Part shown: in pieces, positions 32,701-45,900 of the stretch | How positions within the stretch are numbered: the first letter of the stretch is position 1 | How the letters are laid out: every line of letters starts with the position of its first letter | Source of the DNA: Cercophora sp. LCS_1 | Taxonomy: Eukaryota; Ascomycota; Sordariomycetes; Sordariales; Lasiosphaeriaceae | Length of the DNA stretch: 64,000 nucleotides | Reading direction: 5' to 3' | NCBI GenBank assembly: GCA_036250225.1 | Contig: JAPZLL010000001.1 | Location: 310,001-374,000, forward strand | The notes under the pieces: model-generated | What the model was told of the DNA's origin: nothing | Databases searched by the model: none | Seen by the model: only the letters and a program-made list of their open reading frames with translations | Translations under genes and position numbers: made by a program

Positions 32701-35700
32701 AGGCCAGATGCAGACACTGAAACCCCTCGTTCGGCTGGGATGCCATGTCGTGCCATCGGCGCTGGACAGTGCCGCGCCGTCACTCGAAAGACGCTGCCTC
32801 ACCTACGGCCCAGTCGAACCTCGCCCCGGGCTGGTGGAGGGCGTTCCGGTCGTCCAATTGCCTAGTGCCTATTTTCCCTGCTGTGCAAGCACAGCGTCGG
32901 TGATACTATCGCTCCCCCATCCCGTCCGGTGGCATGGCGGTAACACGCCGGTCACGGCATGGCAGACACTGGCTTCATGGAGAATGTGGCTGGGCGAAAT
33001 ACGGATAGCTGTGCACCCAGCCGTTGTTTGCGTTCCGGCAGCCTGGACCATTCCTCGTTGACAGGCAGCACTAAGCATTAGCAGGAACCAATGCGGGTCA
33101 GTGGTGCTGATCACCACTAGACAACACTAAACACTCGACATGTCCAGCACGCGCCGACCCATTGCAAGTCCGCGAACCCAGCTTGTCGGGATGGGTTGCT
33201 TCTGTGCGTAACCACTGTTTGGCGCTGGCCAGAAACCCCAAAAATACATGCTGACATGGGCAGACGCGTCTCAACGGTATCTTCATCTCGCCATCGCCGT
33301 CGCCAAAGATATCTAGATAGACTTTGAGACAAACCGATGAGTTGCACCCTTGCAGTTCAGCAGCCCCGCACACGTTACCCCTGGAGTGGCGCCGCGTTTG
33401 TGATTGGCTTCGCAGATCTCACGTCTGGCTCGCTTCGGCCTTTCTTGCTTGACATCGATCTTGAATCCCTGCGAGTGATGAGTCGCCTGGGCTCCTGGAG
33501 CCGCAGTGTGAGAGATCGTCCAGCTTGGTTCTCCTCGACCATCCGGAAACAACGCCGGCAACAGGGGGACGTGGTGAACTGGCGAACGACAACGACACCT
33601 GATCTGCCCTCAACGCCCCAAAACGAGGACAAAAACTTATCAATTAATAATCGCAGGAAGCGCTGGTGCCTGTTTCAGGACGTAGTCTCTGGCGGACCAG
33701 CGCCACTGGTGGTGCTATGGCAGTCGGCGGCATCAGCGTCGGGCCTCCCAAAATTGACGTCTCCGGGGAATGGACAGAGCTCGCAACTACTCGCGCGGGC
33801 TTTCAATAGCCAAAGTCTCTTGGCTGCTCCTCGTTGGAGCCTCGGCTCGAAGCTGCAGTTCACTAATTATGGCGCTGGGTGAAGGCGAATTGACGATTTA
33901 GCGCTGCCGCATCATTGCGATGACGTTACCAGCGTTTCTACTTTCTCCTATATTTTTGCGTTTGGTGAGCCACCAAGCCTCGTCATCACTTTGCTGCGGA
34001 TGCATGGAGAGCAAACTCGAAGCGTGACTAGGCCGCGAACCTCAGCTAGGTGCAGTAGGATGGGCATATTTCGGGAGGTGTGTTCAACCATGAGCCTGGC
34101 TGCCTCGAAGCAAACCTTTTCGTGCCTCGTTCTAGTCCTGCTTGGAAGGCTGCCACAAATCACAACTCGGAGATCTATGCTGAACCAGGCCAGGCACCAC
34201 GGCGCACCAACCCGTTGTCAGACCGACTACCTGGACACCTTCGGGACCACAACCTGCCGCCAGCCTTTGTGCTACCGCCCCGCGCACCAGCTGATCGAGA
34301 TGCTGCTCCCCTTATGCCTCGATGACTGGGCGGTGAAGGTGTAGTTTACCTTAAACACGAGTGTCGACGGTTTGGTCTCAGCCAATCAGTCTCGGGGCCA
34401 GTACATGGACTCAGGCGTCGGACCTGTGGTGTTGATCCAACGCGGCACAATGTGAGAGGTGACATTGTGGGCGATTCGAAGTGGTGCCAACGGTTCGAAA
34501 CGCTCATCCCGCATATTGGAGGTCTCTAGCATGCCGCAGCAACATTTGCCAAGACCTGGACTTACGGGCAACGGTAAGTGCACAAAGCAGTGGCTGCGAC
34601 ATATCTTCGACTTGCTTCCGGATGAGTGGTGACACGGCCCAGCCGTCATCGCGGTGCTCCAGAATGGGAGGTCTCTCGGCGTCAAATGCTGGGCAACGCC
34701 AGTGATCTGGCATTGGCAAACCCAAGACCGACACATACATATGCTGCGAGATCAAGATCATCGGCGTCGCCGCGCATGGCCAACGGATGCATCGTGGCGG
34801 GATGGACGAGAGGGGCTTGCAGATGCGATGCCATTTTCCGAATCACTCGGCTCGCGTCTACCGGACTGCATCCGCAGCGCTGTCACCGAGGTGGACGACG
34901 TGCTAGACTTGGACCTGAGCGCCGGCTCACATGGAAATCCAAGAGCATGAAGATGAATACCTGCCCGTAGATGACCGAACTTTGTCATGGGATCCGGCCA
35001 TATACGCCCGCCCACGCCATCACCTCTTACCCGAGATGATGCGGTCTATGCACCCTGATTAATATCAGGAAACAGGCCGGCCTCCAGTCTCAAACTGTTT
35101 GCATCTCAGTCATTGACGTTCTCGGCTGCAGCACGCGCGTGCAGCTTCTGCTACACGAAATCCGGAGAGCTGCAGGAGCAGATGCCAAGCGCGACTCCGA
35201 CAAGTGTCTGATTCGTATTTGGCCCTCACCTGGCTGATGTTTTCCTCGTTATGGCGCCCGTCCCAAAACCAGTAGATCATGTCCCCTATATTAACACACA
35301 TGCGGTGCACGGTTGGAACGATCACTCTGAATCCGCGAACACGAGAAGATGGGACGCCAATCTCTGACGGGGGCGAACGGCTCTGGTGTGCAACAAGCTC
35401 GGGTGAGCTTGGCGAAGCTGGAAGTAGACTTCCCCGTTTGGCGGCATACATGCTCGTGGGCGGGCGGCGAGGAGGCTGTTTTGCGAAACGTAGCGCTCCG
35501 AGGGCTGTGGCTACCCTTGATACTATCCAGATGTTCCATGACTCTTGGGAGACCGAGTGTCGCAACATGACAGCCGCACGAATCAGGCGGGGAACGAAAG
35601 CTTGGGTTGCGACAAGTTTGTTTGCCTGTGGCGAACGGACAGAACGCCACGGCGCGGCGGGCTGGCCGGAAAGCAGGACTGCCGACATTTGACAGAAGTT

Positions 35701-38700
35701 GAGGCTATTCCGAAACAAAAGCTTGGATTGCAGTCGGGCTCAACAGCACGTGCAAGGCCATTGCCCATCACGTTTCACCCCCGCAGAGATCCTTTCTGTC
35801 AAAGCCCCTCCACATTCCGTCCAAGATGGGGGCTGGCAGGGGTCACATTCGCGACAATTCCTGGAATGGGAAAAGGACGGTCCTGACCGAGGTTTTATCC
35901 AAGGGACCGCTTTGCCAAGAGCAATCTGGCAGTGGGCAACCCGGAGGGCCTGGCTGGGTATCGCGTCCGGGGTGGCCCCTGGACACGAATGCCCTGCAAG
36001 GATGACTGACACCACAGACGGAAAGACGCCAAACACAGCAACCGGCACAGCCCGTCCACTCGGGAGATGGTTGCTGACGCCAACTGCTTCGCATGCCGAG
36101 ATCCCCGAGCGGGAGACTTCACAAGGAACCCACGCCACACCAGGCAATAACCCAGGCGATATTCAGGAGTTTCACGTCCATGGCCATATCACCTTGGCTC
36201 TATCGCGCGGCGTGGCAGACAACGGGATTGTCTGGACTGACGGCGGCACGTTGTTGCGACTGGCCGAGTGAGTGCCGACGGAGTCGACTGCACAGCTGAC
36301 AAATCAGGCCCAGCACCACGAGGAGACAAACTGGTGCGACAAACAGCGAAAAGCAAGCACAGGCAGCCGCCTCCCACAAGATCTCGTCATCTCGTGCATG
36401 TCGCAAAAGCATTGGGTTACTTTCTGTGCATTCTGGAAGGTGGCCACGGCAGCGGCCCTGTCTCCATTGGCACGTAGACTTCGGGGAAATAGAGGCACAC
36501 AATCACACAGGAGCTGCTGCCACGGCGTGACATAGCGAATAGGTGTTCTGGGTGGCTGGCAGTGGGTGCCTCTGTGCCTGCAAGAAAAGCCCGTCTGGGT
36601 TTAGAACATGGGAGCAGGCAACACAGTGTGTCGCCAATCTTGCAGCCGCCCCGACTAGCATCAGGTATGTACAAGTCTCCAGGATTTGCGCAACAAGGTT
36701 AAATCGGAAGCTGGGTGCGATGCTCGAGCGTGTTGTCGTGGGGCCGGAGGATTTCATAAGCGAACGGTGGAGGGTGAGCAGACAAACATACCCCTTTTTG
36801 CCCAGTTTGATGGTGGGTGGCCGGTTTAGCGGGAAGATGGTCCGAATGACTTCAAGCTTCACACGACCCCTCTACAACCGCAACCCCGGGTACGCAGCGC
36901 AGGGGATGGACAGACAACCCAGACAACAGTCATACGTTGGGCTAGCGCGTTGGCGGATAGCCGCGCAGTCGGTTACCCCCTTTAGGGCCACGTCTGCAGA
37001 CACTCAGTGTCCAAGTCGTCACACAGAGGAGGTGAGGGGAGGCATGCCGCCAGAGCACAAAGACGCCGTCTTAGCTTACCTTACCTAGGGAGGTGGGAAA
37101 TAGGCCGTCGACCCGTCCGTATTGCGTCCAAACAATTTGCTCATTTCGGGAGATTCGCACACGCCGGCGTCAGGGCGCCAGGCCAAGGCGGAGTCGGTGA
37201 GGGACGTGAAATAGAAGCTCAGGCGACACATGATGTTGCGATACATCTGCCGTTTCTAAGACTAGATGCCAAAAGGGGCTGGGCTGTCTCTGTCTCGAGG
37301 AAAACAGCGAGAGAGAGCTTCCATGACACAAGACATCTCTATCTGACCGCTATCTGCCGTCGTGGCATGTTTGGGGGCCGGATGGGCGGAGTGGCACACG
37401 GCAGATTATCACCTGGACGCCGTGGCTCGTTCACTCGTTTCTGGCCAAGCCGTCGTTGTGGACGACGGATGCCGACAAGACTTCCGCATTAGCATTGTGC
37501 AATTATCAATACATGGGCTTCACATGGCAGCGCACACGACGGATCGTTCATGATGACTGCGCTTGTGCCTCCGCGACGCCTTGGCCGCTGCCCGCCGTTC
37601 CCGCCCGCCAGCAGGACGGAAGGGAGGCAGACGGGAGACGGAAGGGGGCATGTGTCTCGGTGGGAAAGAGGGGTGTGGTAAGACACGGCGCAGGCTTTGT
37701 TTTTGGATGTGCTCCGGCGGCAGCCGAGCCGGAGACACTGGCGCTCGGCGGCTCTCGATGCAGAAGTTGGCTGACAGGCGGCGGTCCTTTGGGCTAACCC
37801 GGATCTTGAGTCGCCAGGATGCTACGCTGGCCGTATAGCGTAACCGATGTGAAGGGGAGGGCGAAATGCCGGCGGTGGGTGTAGTGCCGGCAGGACTGCT
37901 TCCTTACTCACCGACTGCATACGGCGCCTTACTCACTCTTGGACTCGGCGGGCGGGCTTGGAAGCCGCCTCGTTGATTGTGGTCCCGGGACTCTCGGGCT
38001 CCCAGACACAGAGCCGCGCGGTCATGGCGACGCCAGCGTGGCATCGACGGACCACGGCCGACGGTGCCAGGACCCCCAAGGCGTCGCTTGTTGATGGCAT
38101 GGTATCGTTGGCCATAAGCGACGCATAAACACCAAACAGATCGCGAATGCAACCGTGGCGATCAGCGACGGGGGTCACCATTCCGTTACCGTTACCGCTG
38201 GCCCTCGTGGGATCCATGGGCCTCTGGCCTTTAGCGAGAAGACAGGGCGGAGCCGAGCCGGGCAGCGCAGTCGGCGGGTTGTGCACATGTTTTGGACGCA
38301 AGTCGGTAGTGCTACTCGTCTCCCCTTTTATTTCTCGCCCGTCTTCCTGCCGGCGCTTTTGGGATATTCCGGCCGACGTGGTCCCGACGAGAGTGCGCGG
38401 GTGCGAGGCGACGGCGTGGTGCGGACCGGCCAAGGTCAACGGGCCGACAGCGACAAGCCGCCGGCGGCAGCACCCCTTCTCAGCTAGACTCGGCCGCGCA
38501 TTGTCCAGTCCAGGTCCGGGGAAGGGGCAAGCAGAGCGTTATCAGATGGGGCACCTGTCAAAGTCTGACAGTTCCCGCTACGACTACGGAGCATTGGAAG
38601 GGGCCTCCCCCGCCTGTGCTCCACGCTCCGACGGTAGCGTCGCGATGACGCTTAAAGACGCGAGGGGTGGAGGGCACACGCGAAAAGAGGATCCCGGCTT

Positions 38701-39222
38701 TTGCAGTCGCTCCATCTTGGCTAGCCTGCGGGTAGGGGACCCCATCCCATCGCACCCCATCCCCATCCAGGTCCCCGTCACGAATCCCCGTTTCGTCGGT
38801 GGGAGGGAACTTCGGCTTCCACGGAAGTTGGGTATTGACGAGAGAGAGAAAAAAAAACCAGGGTTGTCAAGGTGATTGTTTGATGCCCGAAGCTGACTCG
38901 GTAGGTTTTTTTTTTGTTCACTCCCTTTTTTGCTAGAGGCCCCGTTCCGGGCTTCCTTTGGTACTTCTTCGATACTCCTTATCCCTTGTCCCCGGGCTTC
39001 GTCATGTTCCTTACCCAGATGTTGCTTGTCTGCCGAACCCCGAGATTGGATTTTCGCACATGCTCGGCGGGGAGCCGGGGGCATGAAGTCATTCAGGATT
39101 GCTTGCTTGAAGGGAACATGCTGCTGTGGCCTAAGGCCGTGCTGGGAAGCTCGCTAACACAATGCCATTATGGTGTTCGCTGTCACGCGTCACCTGCCAG
39201 AAACGGGCCACCGAGGCGATTT

Positions 39223-39240
39223 GCGATTGCGATTGCGATT
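39223..39240 (+). repeat. (GCGATT)3 hexamer repeat
   Basis: Three perfect GCGATT units are in tandem, with a fourth offset by one base at 39216-39221. It lies in the gene desert; no function is apparent. Confidence 0.8.
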
Positions 39241-40291
39241 GTGCAATGCTTGGTTTGGGCGAAGGGCCGGGGTTTGAGGTGCCCGTCTGGAGTGGGATGT
39301 TGGCCAAAGCTTTTTCTCACCCCCTGTTCGAGAAGGAAGGAAAGAAGGGAACGCGAACGAACGTCAATGGAAGGGGGGTGTGAGCGCGAGAAAAAAAAAA
39401 GACGCGCATTTTGTTTTTCTTTGCCTGCTCACATGGATGGATCATGGATGGATATGCTTGTGGAGGCGGGAGAGCGGGGCACCACACCACCCACATTCAC
39501 CCACACTGACACCGACACCGACAGCTGTTATGCACCATGTACATGATGTACTGACAGGGGATTGGAGTGGAGAGAGAAGCCGTCACTGTCAAACTCCTTC
39601 TTTTTTGGACTTTGTTTCTATCTTGTTTTGTTCGTCTTTGTTTATCTCTATTTTACACGCGCAGTGCATTTCATTGTACGATGTATCCCTGATGGAGAAC
39701 TAGAGGTGGCCCTTGAGCTAGCATACTAAAGACCCTTGAATGGGGCGGAGAGGTCTGTTTGTTGAGTGTTGTTCGATTTGACCTTGTTGTTGAGATCGCA
39801 CTGGCCCTTGTCACCAGTGTTTGAGATCGGCGTCGTTTCTTTTTGTCTTTCTGTTTTCTTTTTTTCTCGTTCCTCCCCCGCCAAGGTTCCCTGTCACGCC
39901 TCTCAAGAAACCCCGGCAAAATTCCTCAAGAAGATTCATCCCTCGAAGACGGGTGTTTCTGGAGCCTTGTCATTGTCTCGCAGCCCTTCTGTCTTGGGTG
40001 TTCCTGCGTGGTCCTTGACCTGTCTGTAATGCGATGTCTGTCAAGTGTCAAATGTCAACTCTCATGTCGCACATTCTTTTTTCCTGACATTGTTCTATCG
40101 TTCCCCTATTGGGTTTCCTGACACTACTTGTTGGTCGTTGTTCTCTACATCCCATATCCCACGCATCGCGCTAGGCCTAGAGTAAACCTGCACGCATAAA
40201 TGTGATTGACCAAGTTCTCATCAAGTTTGTTTTTCTATCACATTTTTTTTGGGTCTCTTTTGGAGCGTGTTTGTCGTGGGAGAGGCTTGCG

Positions 40292-40315
40292 TTTTTTTTT
40301 TGTTTTTTTTTTTTT
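40292..40315 (+). repeat. Long poly-T tract
   Basis: A T10 run, one G and a T13 run follow each other in the gene desert. Such dA:dT tracts exclude nucleosomes in fungi and often mark promoters. Confidence 0.85.
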
Positions 40316-42071
40316 GGCGCTAACCGCCGTTACGCTAAGGGCGCCCGCCTGCCGCGTCCCTCTTCCCCCCGTTCGGGGCCATACCCGATTCTTGTCGGGA
40401 TGCAGCGCCGGAGAGATCAAGATGTTTGCTCGTTTAGTCGGTCGAATCGAATAGGGGGTGTGTGTGTGGGGGGGGCTTTTGAGGGTCGCTGGTTGGATTT
40501 GCTGGGTTTCATACTGTGTAAGCTGGCTTGCAGTGCAGTTGTGCATGACTGGCATATCGGCTGGGTCTAGGCTGGGCTCGGGAGGGACGGAGCAAGTCAT
40601 GGTTGGTTGAGAGGCGGATGTGATATCGGTAGATGAGTGGCGGTGACGATGTCATTGACTTCTTTTGGCACCGGTGAACTTTTTGTGATGGTCTTGTTCT
40701 GGTATTGGTATTTTGGAGGGCGGTTCTGGTTCGAGACAGCATGAGGGGGGGTTGGTGATGAGGCGCTTCTTCCCCTTGGGCGGTATCTCCGGCGGGTAGG
40801 TATCCTGTTGGGTTGTTTCCGGTTTCGTGGTCCGAGATGATTATGTCCATCCAGGATCAATGAATGAAACGGGGTGTTGCAATGTCGCTTTTTGACACTG
40901 ACAGCTTACAAGGACCCATTTTGCCTGCATGATTTTGCAACTCTCAGGACACCCTACGAACCGGGTGTTTTTTTGCCGACCTGTTGACGCGCACCCGAGC
41001 GGAAGCTTGCTCGGAGAAATGGTGAGGCACGTGTGTGAGGGAAAGGGAGGGGAGGGGGGAAATTGTGCATATGCCAAGTGTTGTTGTTATGCTCATATCG
41101 GTTCAATGTTTATGATGTGTTACGCCACATAAAGTATGCACATGTGACGGCCGCATATCCCTTTCCTTCTCATTTTCGTTTCTTGTGATGTCTTGGCTTT
41201 TTATATGTGTTGCTTTATTTGGTTGGGGAAATATACGGGTGACAGTGACAGCGGACAGCGCGACATGACAGGTGTGTCTATGTGTGTTTCGAACCAAATG
41301 GCTGCAAAACCAGGTTCGGCTTTGGGGTCCTAAGTGCCGTCGGGAAGGATAACGTTGCTCTCATGTCGCTGTTGTTAATTTATCCTATATGTGTGTGATA
41401 TGCGTGTGTGATGTGAAAGCTGGCTACATAGCCCAATTTTTTTAATATATTGTGGTGATATTCGCCTAAGAACGTCACGGTGGAGAAAAGGGAATGAATG
41501 TGTTGATGGTGTTTCGCTACCGCTGAGCTGCATGCGTTCATTATCATCAGCCTTGTTCTTGTGAAAGTGAGCCGAGACGGGAAAGGTCGAGAGAGAAAAG
41601 ACACGGGAGGGGTGGGAGGAGAAAAGAAGGAAAAGAATCTCGTGATGTTGAAGCACACAGACGTTTTTCTTATTGTATGCATGAAATGTTCGGTTTGGTG
41701 ATGTTCGGACCCTTTGACGGAAGGTGGGGTGTCTGTGGTTTTTGGGGGATGGGAACCCTTCCAGAATTTGGATCCTCAGCTGGGGGCAACTGGGTGATGG
41801 GTGGCATGGACCCTTGGGTGGCATGTTTATTTTATTTTTTGGCATTACACACCCCACGTTCTTTTTGGTGAGAGTAAAACACCGGTGCGGCTTGTTTTGG
41901 ATCTTGTCTCGTGTGTTTTGTTATCAAGGTTCTCTCTCAGTGAAGTGGGAAAGAACGAGCCAAGGTCTGTGTTAAGCTTATTCCGGGAAGGATGAATCGA
42001 AACTTGCACAGCCTCAACTCTATTCTTTCTTTTCTGGGTGGAGATGCAAAAGGAGGGGTACATGGGAATTG

Positions 42072-42094
42072 GAGAGAGAGAGAGAGAGAGAGAG
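42072..42094 (+). repeat. (GA) dinucleotide microsatellite
   Basis: About eleven GA units lie near the right end of the gene desert, likely length-variable. GA tracts can bind GAGA-type factors, but nothing further supports that here. Confidence 0.9.
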
Positions 42095-42924
42095 TTTTGG
42101 AGAGTACCCCCAATCAATCTGACAATCCAATCGCATCTTTTCATTTTCATTGCGTGGGCGCGCGGGTGTGATCTACCCGCTCCGCTTGTGCGTCAACTAC
42201 GATTCAAAACGTTGTCTGTGTTTATCCGTGTACACACACACACATTTCCACATTTCTTTTTGGGAAAGTGAACAGACACACACGCCCAAAGTGACAGGTG
42301 AGATGGATGGAGATCAACCGGGGGATGTGTCGATAACGACATGGGTTTCTGCATACACGGCACAGCTTTGACAGCCAGACAACAAGATCTCTGCGTCGAC
42401 GATGGAGGGTGGGAGGGGCGTGTGCATGTGGAGTGGCAGCTGCCGGTTTGTGTCTAGTCTCTCTGTCAAAGCCTTGTAGCCGATGCGATACGCCCGTCGG
42501 CTCTCGACGGTGAGATGCGAGCACAGACAATGGTGAATACGACCTTGTGTCCGGGGATCTGAGCGACGGGGAAGGTGATCCGAGTGCCCTCTTGGTGTTT
42601 TGGCGAGGTGTGTGTGTTCGGCGATTACTGCGTTTTGGGGAGGCGAGATGGCTAGTGAGGCCATGGTGTGGTTCTTGGGTTGGAGGCCGACATGTGAAGC
42701 GTCGAGATGGTGTGAGGAAGCAGGGGATGGAAACGGAGAGTGATCAAGTTTGGTGATGTTGAGGATGAAAAAACGTTGATGTGAAATGCGTGTACTATAT
42801 TCCGTTGTGATCGCTTGACATGATGATCCTGATATCCAAAAACCCAGTTTTGTCCTTCAACGCCTGACCAATGTGCAACAGATGGGAAAACACCATCCAT
42901 CCAGCCCATAAACGTATCCGTATC

Positions 42925-45900
42925 TTACTTGCCACCACTCCTCAGCCTGCCCCAGAGAGGCGGTTTCTTCAGCCCAGCCATCCTCCCGCCCTTCTTCCCA
43001 CCACTGTCCTCCCCTCCAAGGTTTGCTCCGTCTTGTCCCTTTGCCGCTCCGGCCTTCTGAAACCCGGGGTCGTTCTTCAACCCTTCGCTCTTTGGATCGA
43101 TCTCATCAAAGTCGTCCCCAACAAACTCGCCCAGTTTGTCTCCCAAGTAACCATACCCAGCACTGCCCATTTCCTTGTTGCTCCCAGCACCATATCTCCC
43201 TTCCTCTGGTCGTCCGTCCATGCGTATCTTCTCGAGCCCTCTCACCAATGGCTCGACGTATCTGGCCTTCCTGTCGTAGGCGGCCTCGTCCCCACCAAGA
43301 TACGTATCCTCCTCGCCCCAGTCCACCTCGCGGAATGATCTGCTCTCGGTGTTCTCAAATGGCGGCGGAGGCGAGGGTTCCCTTTCAACAGGCTCGTCTT
43401 CGTCACGGCGTTTCCCCATCGCCATGGCCTTTCTATACAGTGCTGGGAAGCGAGCTTCAAACTCGGTCTCCAGCTCTTTTTGATGCTGCTCAACGGCATG
43501 GCGACGCTCCGTCTTCCTTGCTGGGATAAGGTCTGCACGCTGCGGAACCCTATCCTCTGTCATGACGGTGTGCAGCCATGCGTCGTATCGGGCGTGACGC
43601 TCGTTTGCCTCCTCCTGTGTGATGTTAGTAATGTAAACATGAAGCCGAGTAACGGGCAACTCACCTCTGTCATAAGGCCCCCTCTCAAGCCGTCAACATA
43701 CACCTTGGCCTCGGCGGTCATCTTCGCACCGCAAATGTAGCGATCAAACGAAGCAGAAAACTCTCTATAGTGACCCTTGAGCACGAAGCCCTGGCCTGTC
43801 CAGCCCTTCCTCCTGAACGTGTTGAATAATGCCTCGGCAACAGGACATTCCCATTCAAACTCGACCACCCTGTCGTAAAAGACCACGCAGCGGGATTGAG
43901 CCCACTTGTTGAAGCTCCGTCTGCTCTGGTCGTCCATGAAGGTGTCCTCAATCATCTCGAGCGACGTGTTCTCAACAAAGCTGACCGGCGCTCGCAGGTT
44001 GACAGCGTCGTGGATGTGGCTCTTTTCAAAGTCTGTGGCGGACCGCAGGTCTACAACCAGAACGCTCTTTGACGGGTATATCTCTAGTAACGTGTTGAGA
44101 TGTCCTGGAAGGATCATCTGGACCCGGTTTGGGATGTTTGGCGGAGTCACAGCACTGCCGGCGAGACGTAGAGACTGCAAGTTGTGTGTCATCCTTTCCT
44201 GCTCGCGCCGATGATGGAACCAGAGGTGAATGTCGGACGTCTCGACGCCGAGGTTAGAAGCAAGCACTTCGATCCATGCAATGCTGGGCTCTGGGTCTTG
44301 TTGGAAATAGCCCTCAAGTCGTTTAAGCACGTGGGTGGAAAGCGGGAGACCTTCGGGAACCGAGTCATTCTGAGGGAAGGTAGATCTCATGGACGATTTG
44401 GAGTGGTTGAGGATGGTTGTACGGGCGATGGCTTCATTGAGTGGAGTATTAGACTCGCTCATGCCGCCTGGCGTTGGTCGATGTGAGAATGGGGGACGGT
44501 GTGTCGCTGTCGGCGAGGGCGTGTTTCTATGTTGGGATGCAAGACTAGTAGATGAGAGCTGAGTTACAAGGCTGGATCCCGGTCCAACATGAGCCAGAGG
44601 GCTTGGTTGACCGCGGTGACCTGCAACAGACATGCTGGGACGAGCAGACGCCCAGGACTCTGCTTCACTCCTAGCCGAGAGGTTTCGAGTCAGCCGAGGC
44701 CTTGTTGCGGTGAGATTGTAGTTCATGGCGCTGGAACCGTCAGCAGGGCTTAAAGTCGTCCCGGACATCCAGGACTCGGTGTCCGCCCGGGTTTGGTCCA
44801 ATGGCTCTTGGTTCGCTGTCTCGACAGTGGTAGCGGTAGCGGCTGTGGGCCCAGCGCCCTTTTCTGGTCCCCTAATGAGATTGTTGGATCTGATGAACGC
44901 GATGAAAGAACAGGCAGGGTCGTCGGGAAGGAGATCCCAAACCATGACCGGCAGCGAAAGCAGGAGTAGCGTCGAATGACTCTTGAAGACACCTTGAACC
45001 TTGACATATTTTGCCAGCGCTGGGAAACTGGACAGCCACTGTTCCCACGCGTTGAGGTCTAGCCGTTGGTCATCCTCCAGAGCCAGGGAAATCATGACGT
45101 GTGGATGGTCCTCGTTTGGCTCTGATGTGCTGGGAATCAACTCCTGCGAGAATATTTGGTCCTGAGAGGACGGATGGTGTAAAGAGGCGGGCAGTTGACG
45201 GTATGACATGTCTTTGGGAGGTGAAGGAGGTAACCTGGATTGGGGGACCAGTCTGCCGATCTCGATACTTGGTGCTCGGTGGTTGGATGTCATCATGAAA
45301 TGCACCGGCGTTGACCTGGCCTCAAAGTGTTTTCCGTTGATCATAATCGGGCGTGGGTGCTTTAGACGGGCCAAAACCTCGGCGTGGAGCATGGCAGCTG
45401 AGAATATCCTATTCCTCCACTCTTGTAAGACTTCGATGAGGGCGTTGGTAAACGAATATCGACCCGGATCGGGAGCGATGGCGTCCCAGCTTGATGCCGA
45501 AATAGTTTCGGTTATACTTTTGCCTGTAGAGAAGGTGGCACTCGCTGCGCCAGCACAGCAATCGAGAAGAATCAGAACATCCGAGACGGATCGCTCGAGG
45601 AGGGTCTGGATGGCAGACCATTGCAGCCAAGGCGAACCGGGATGGCGGGTTGCGCACCACGTGCTCTGTCTCGACTCGTCTATTCTGGCATGGCCGCCGT
45701 AGTAGACCACAAAGAGGGTGTCCTCGCCTTCGTGCTTCTTGACCAGCTCCCCAAGCTTCAGCATCAACTCCAAGTGCGGGTTCTCTGAGGGGATGGCGAA
45801 TGTCTCGGTCTCAAATTGATAGTCCTCGCGTAGGCACTTTTCCAGATCCTCGAGCTCGGGAAGAACAAACAGGTCGTCCGACTTCCAGTGAAGCATCAGG

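Larger units (their letters stand above)
29721..42924. other. 13-kb gene desert upstream of the homeobox gene
   Basis: No recognisable protein or RNA gene was found on either strand. Open frames of up to ~240 codons occur, but their translations are Arg/Pro/Ser/Gly-rich with no known domain or signs of conservation. The left two thirds are GC-rich. The right third (about 38.9-42.9 kb) is rich in T and G on the plus strand, with long T runs (38906-38915, 40292-40301, 40303-40315), a GA tract and CA/TG tracts. The composition is not the AT-rich pattern left by RIP. The interval must contain the homeobox promoter and leader and the 3' UTR of the caspase-like gene. Confidence 0.6.

Noticed and set aside
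38147..38875. 242-codon open frame in the gene desert
   Set aside because: Composition reflects GC-rich DNA; no recognisable family and no supporting start context.
29721..42924. RIP-mutated transposon remnants or a CRISPR/phage element
   Set aside because: The desert is not AT-rich, has no terminal repeats or transposase-like translations that I could recognise, and the genome is clearly eukaryotic.
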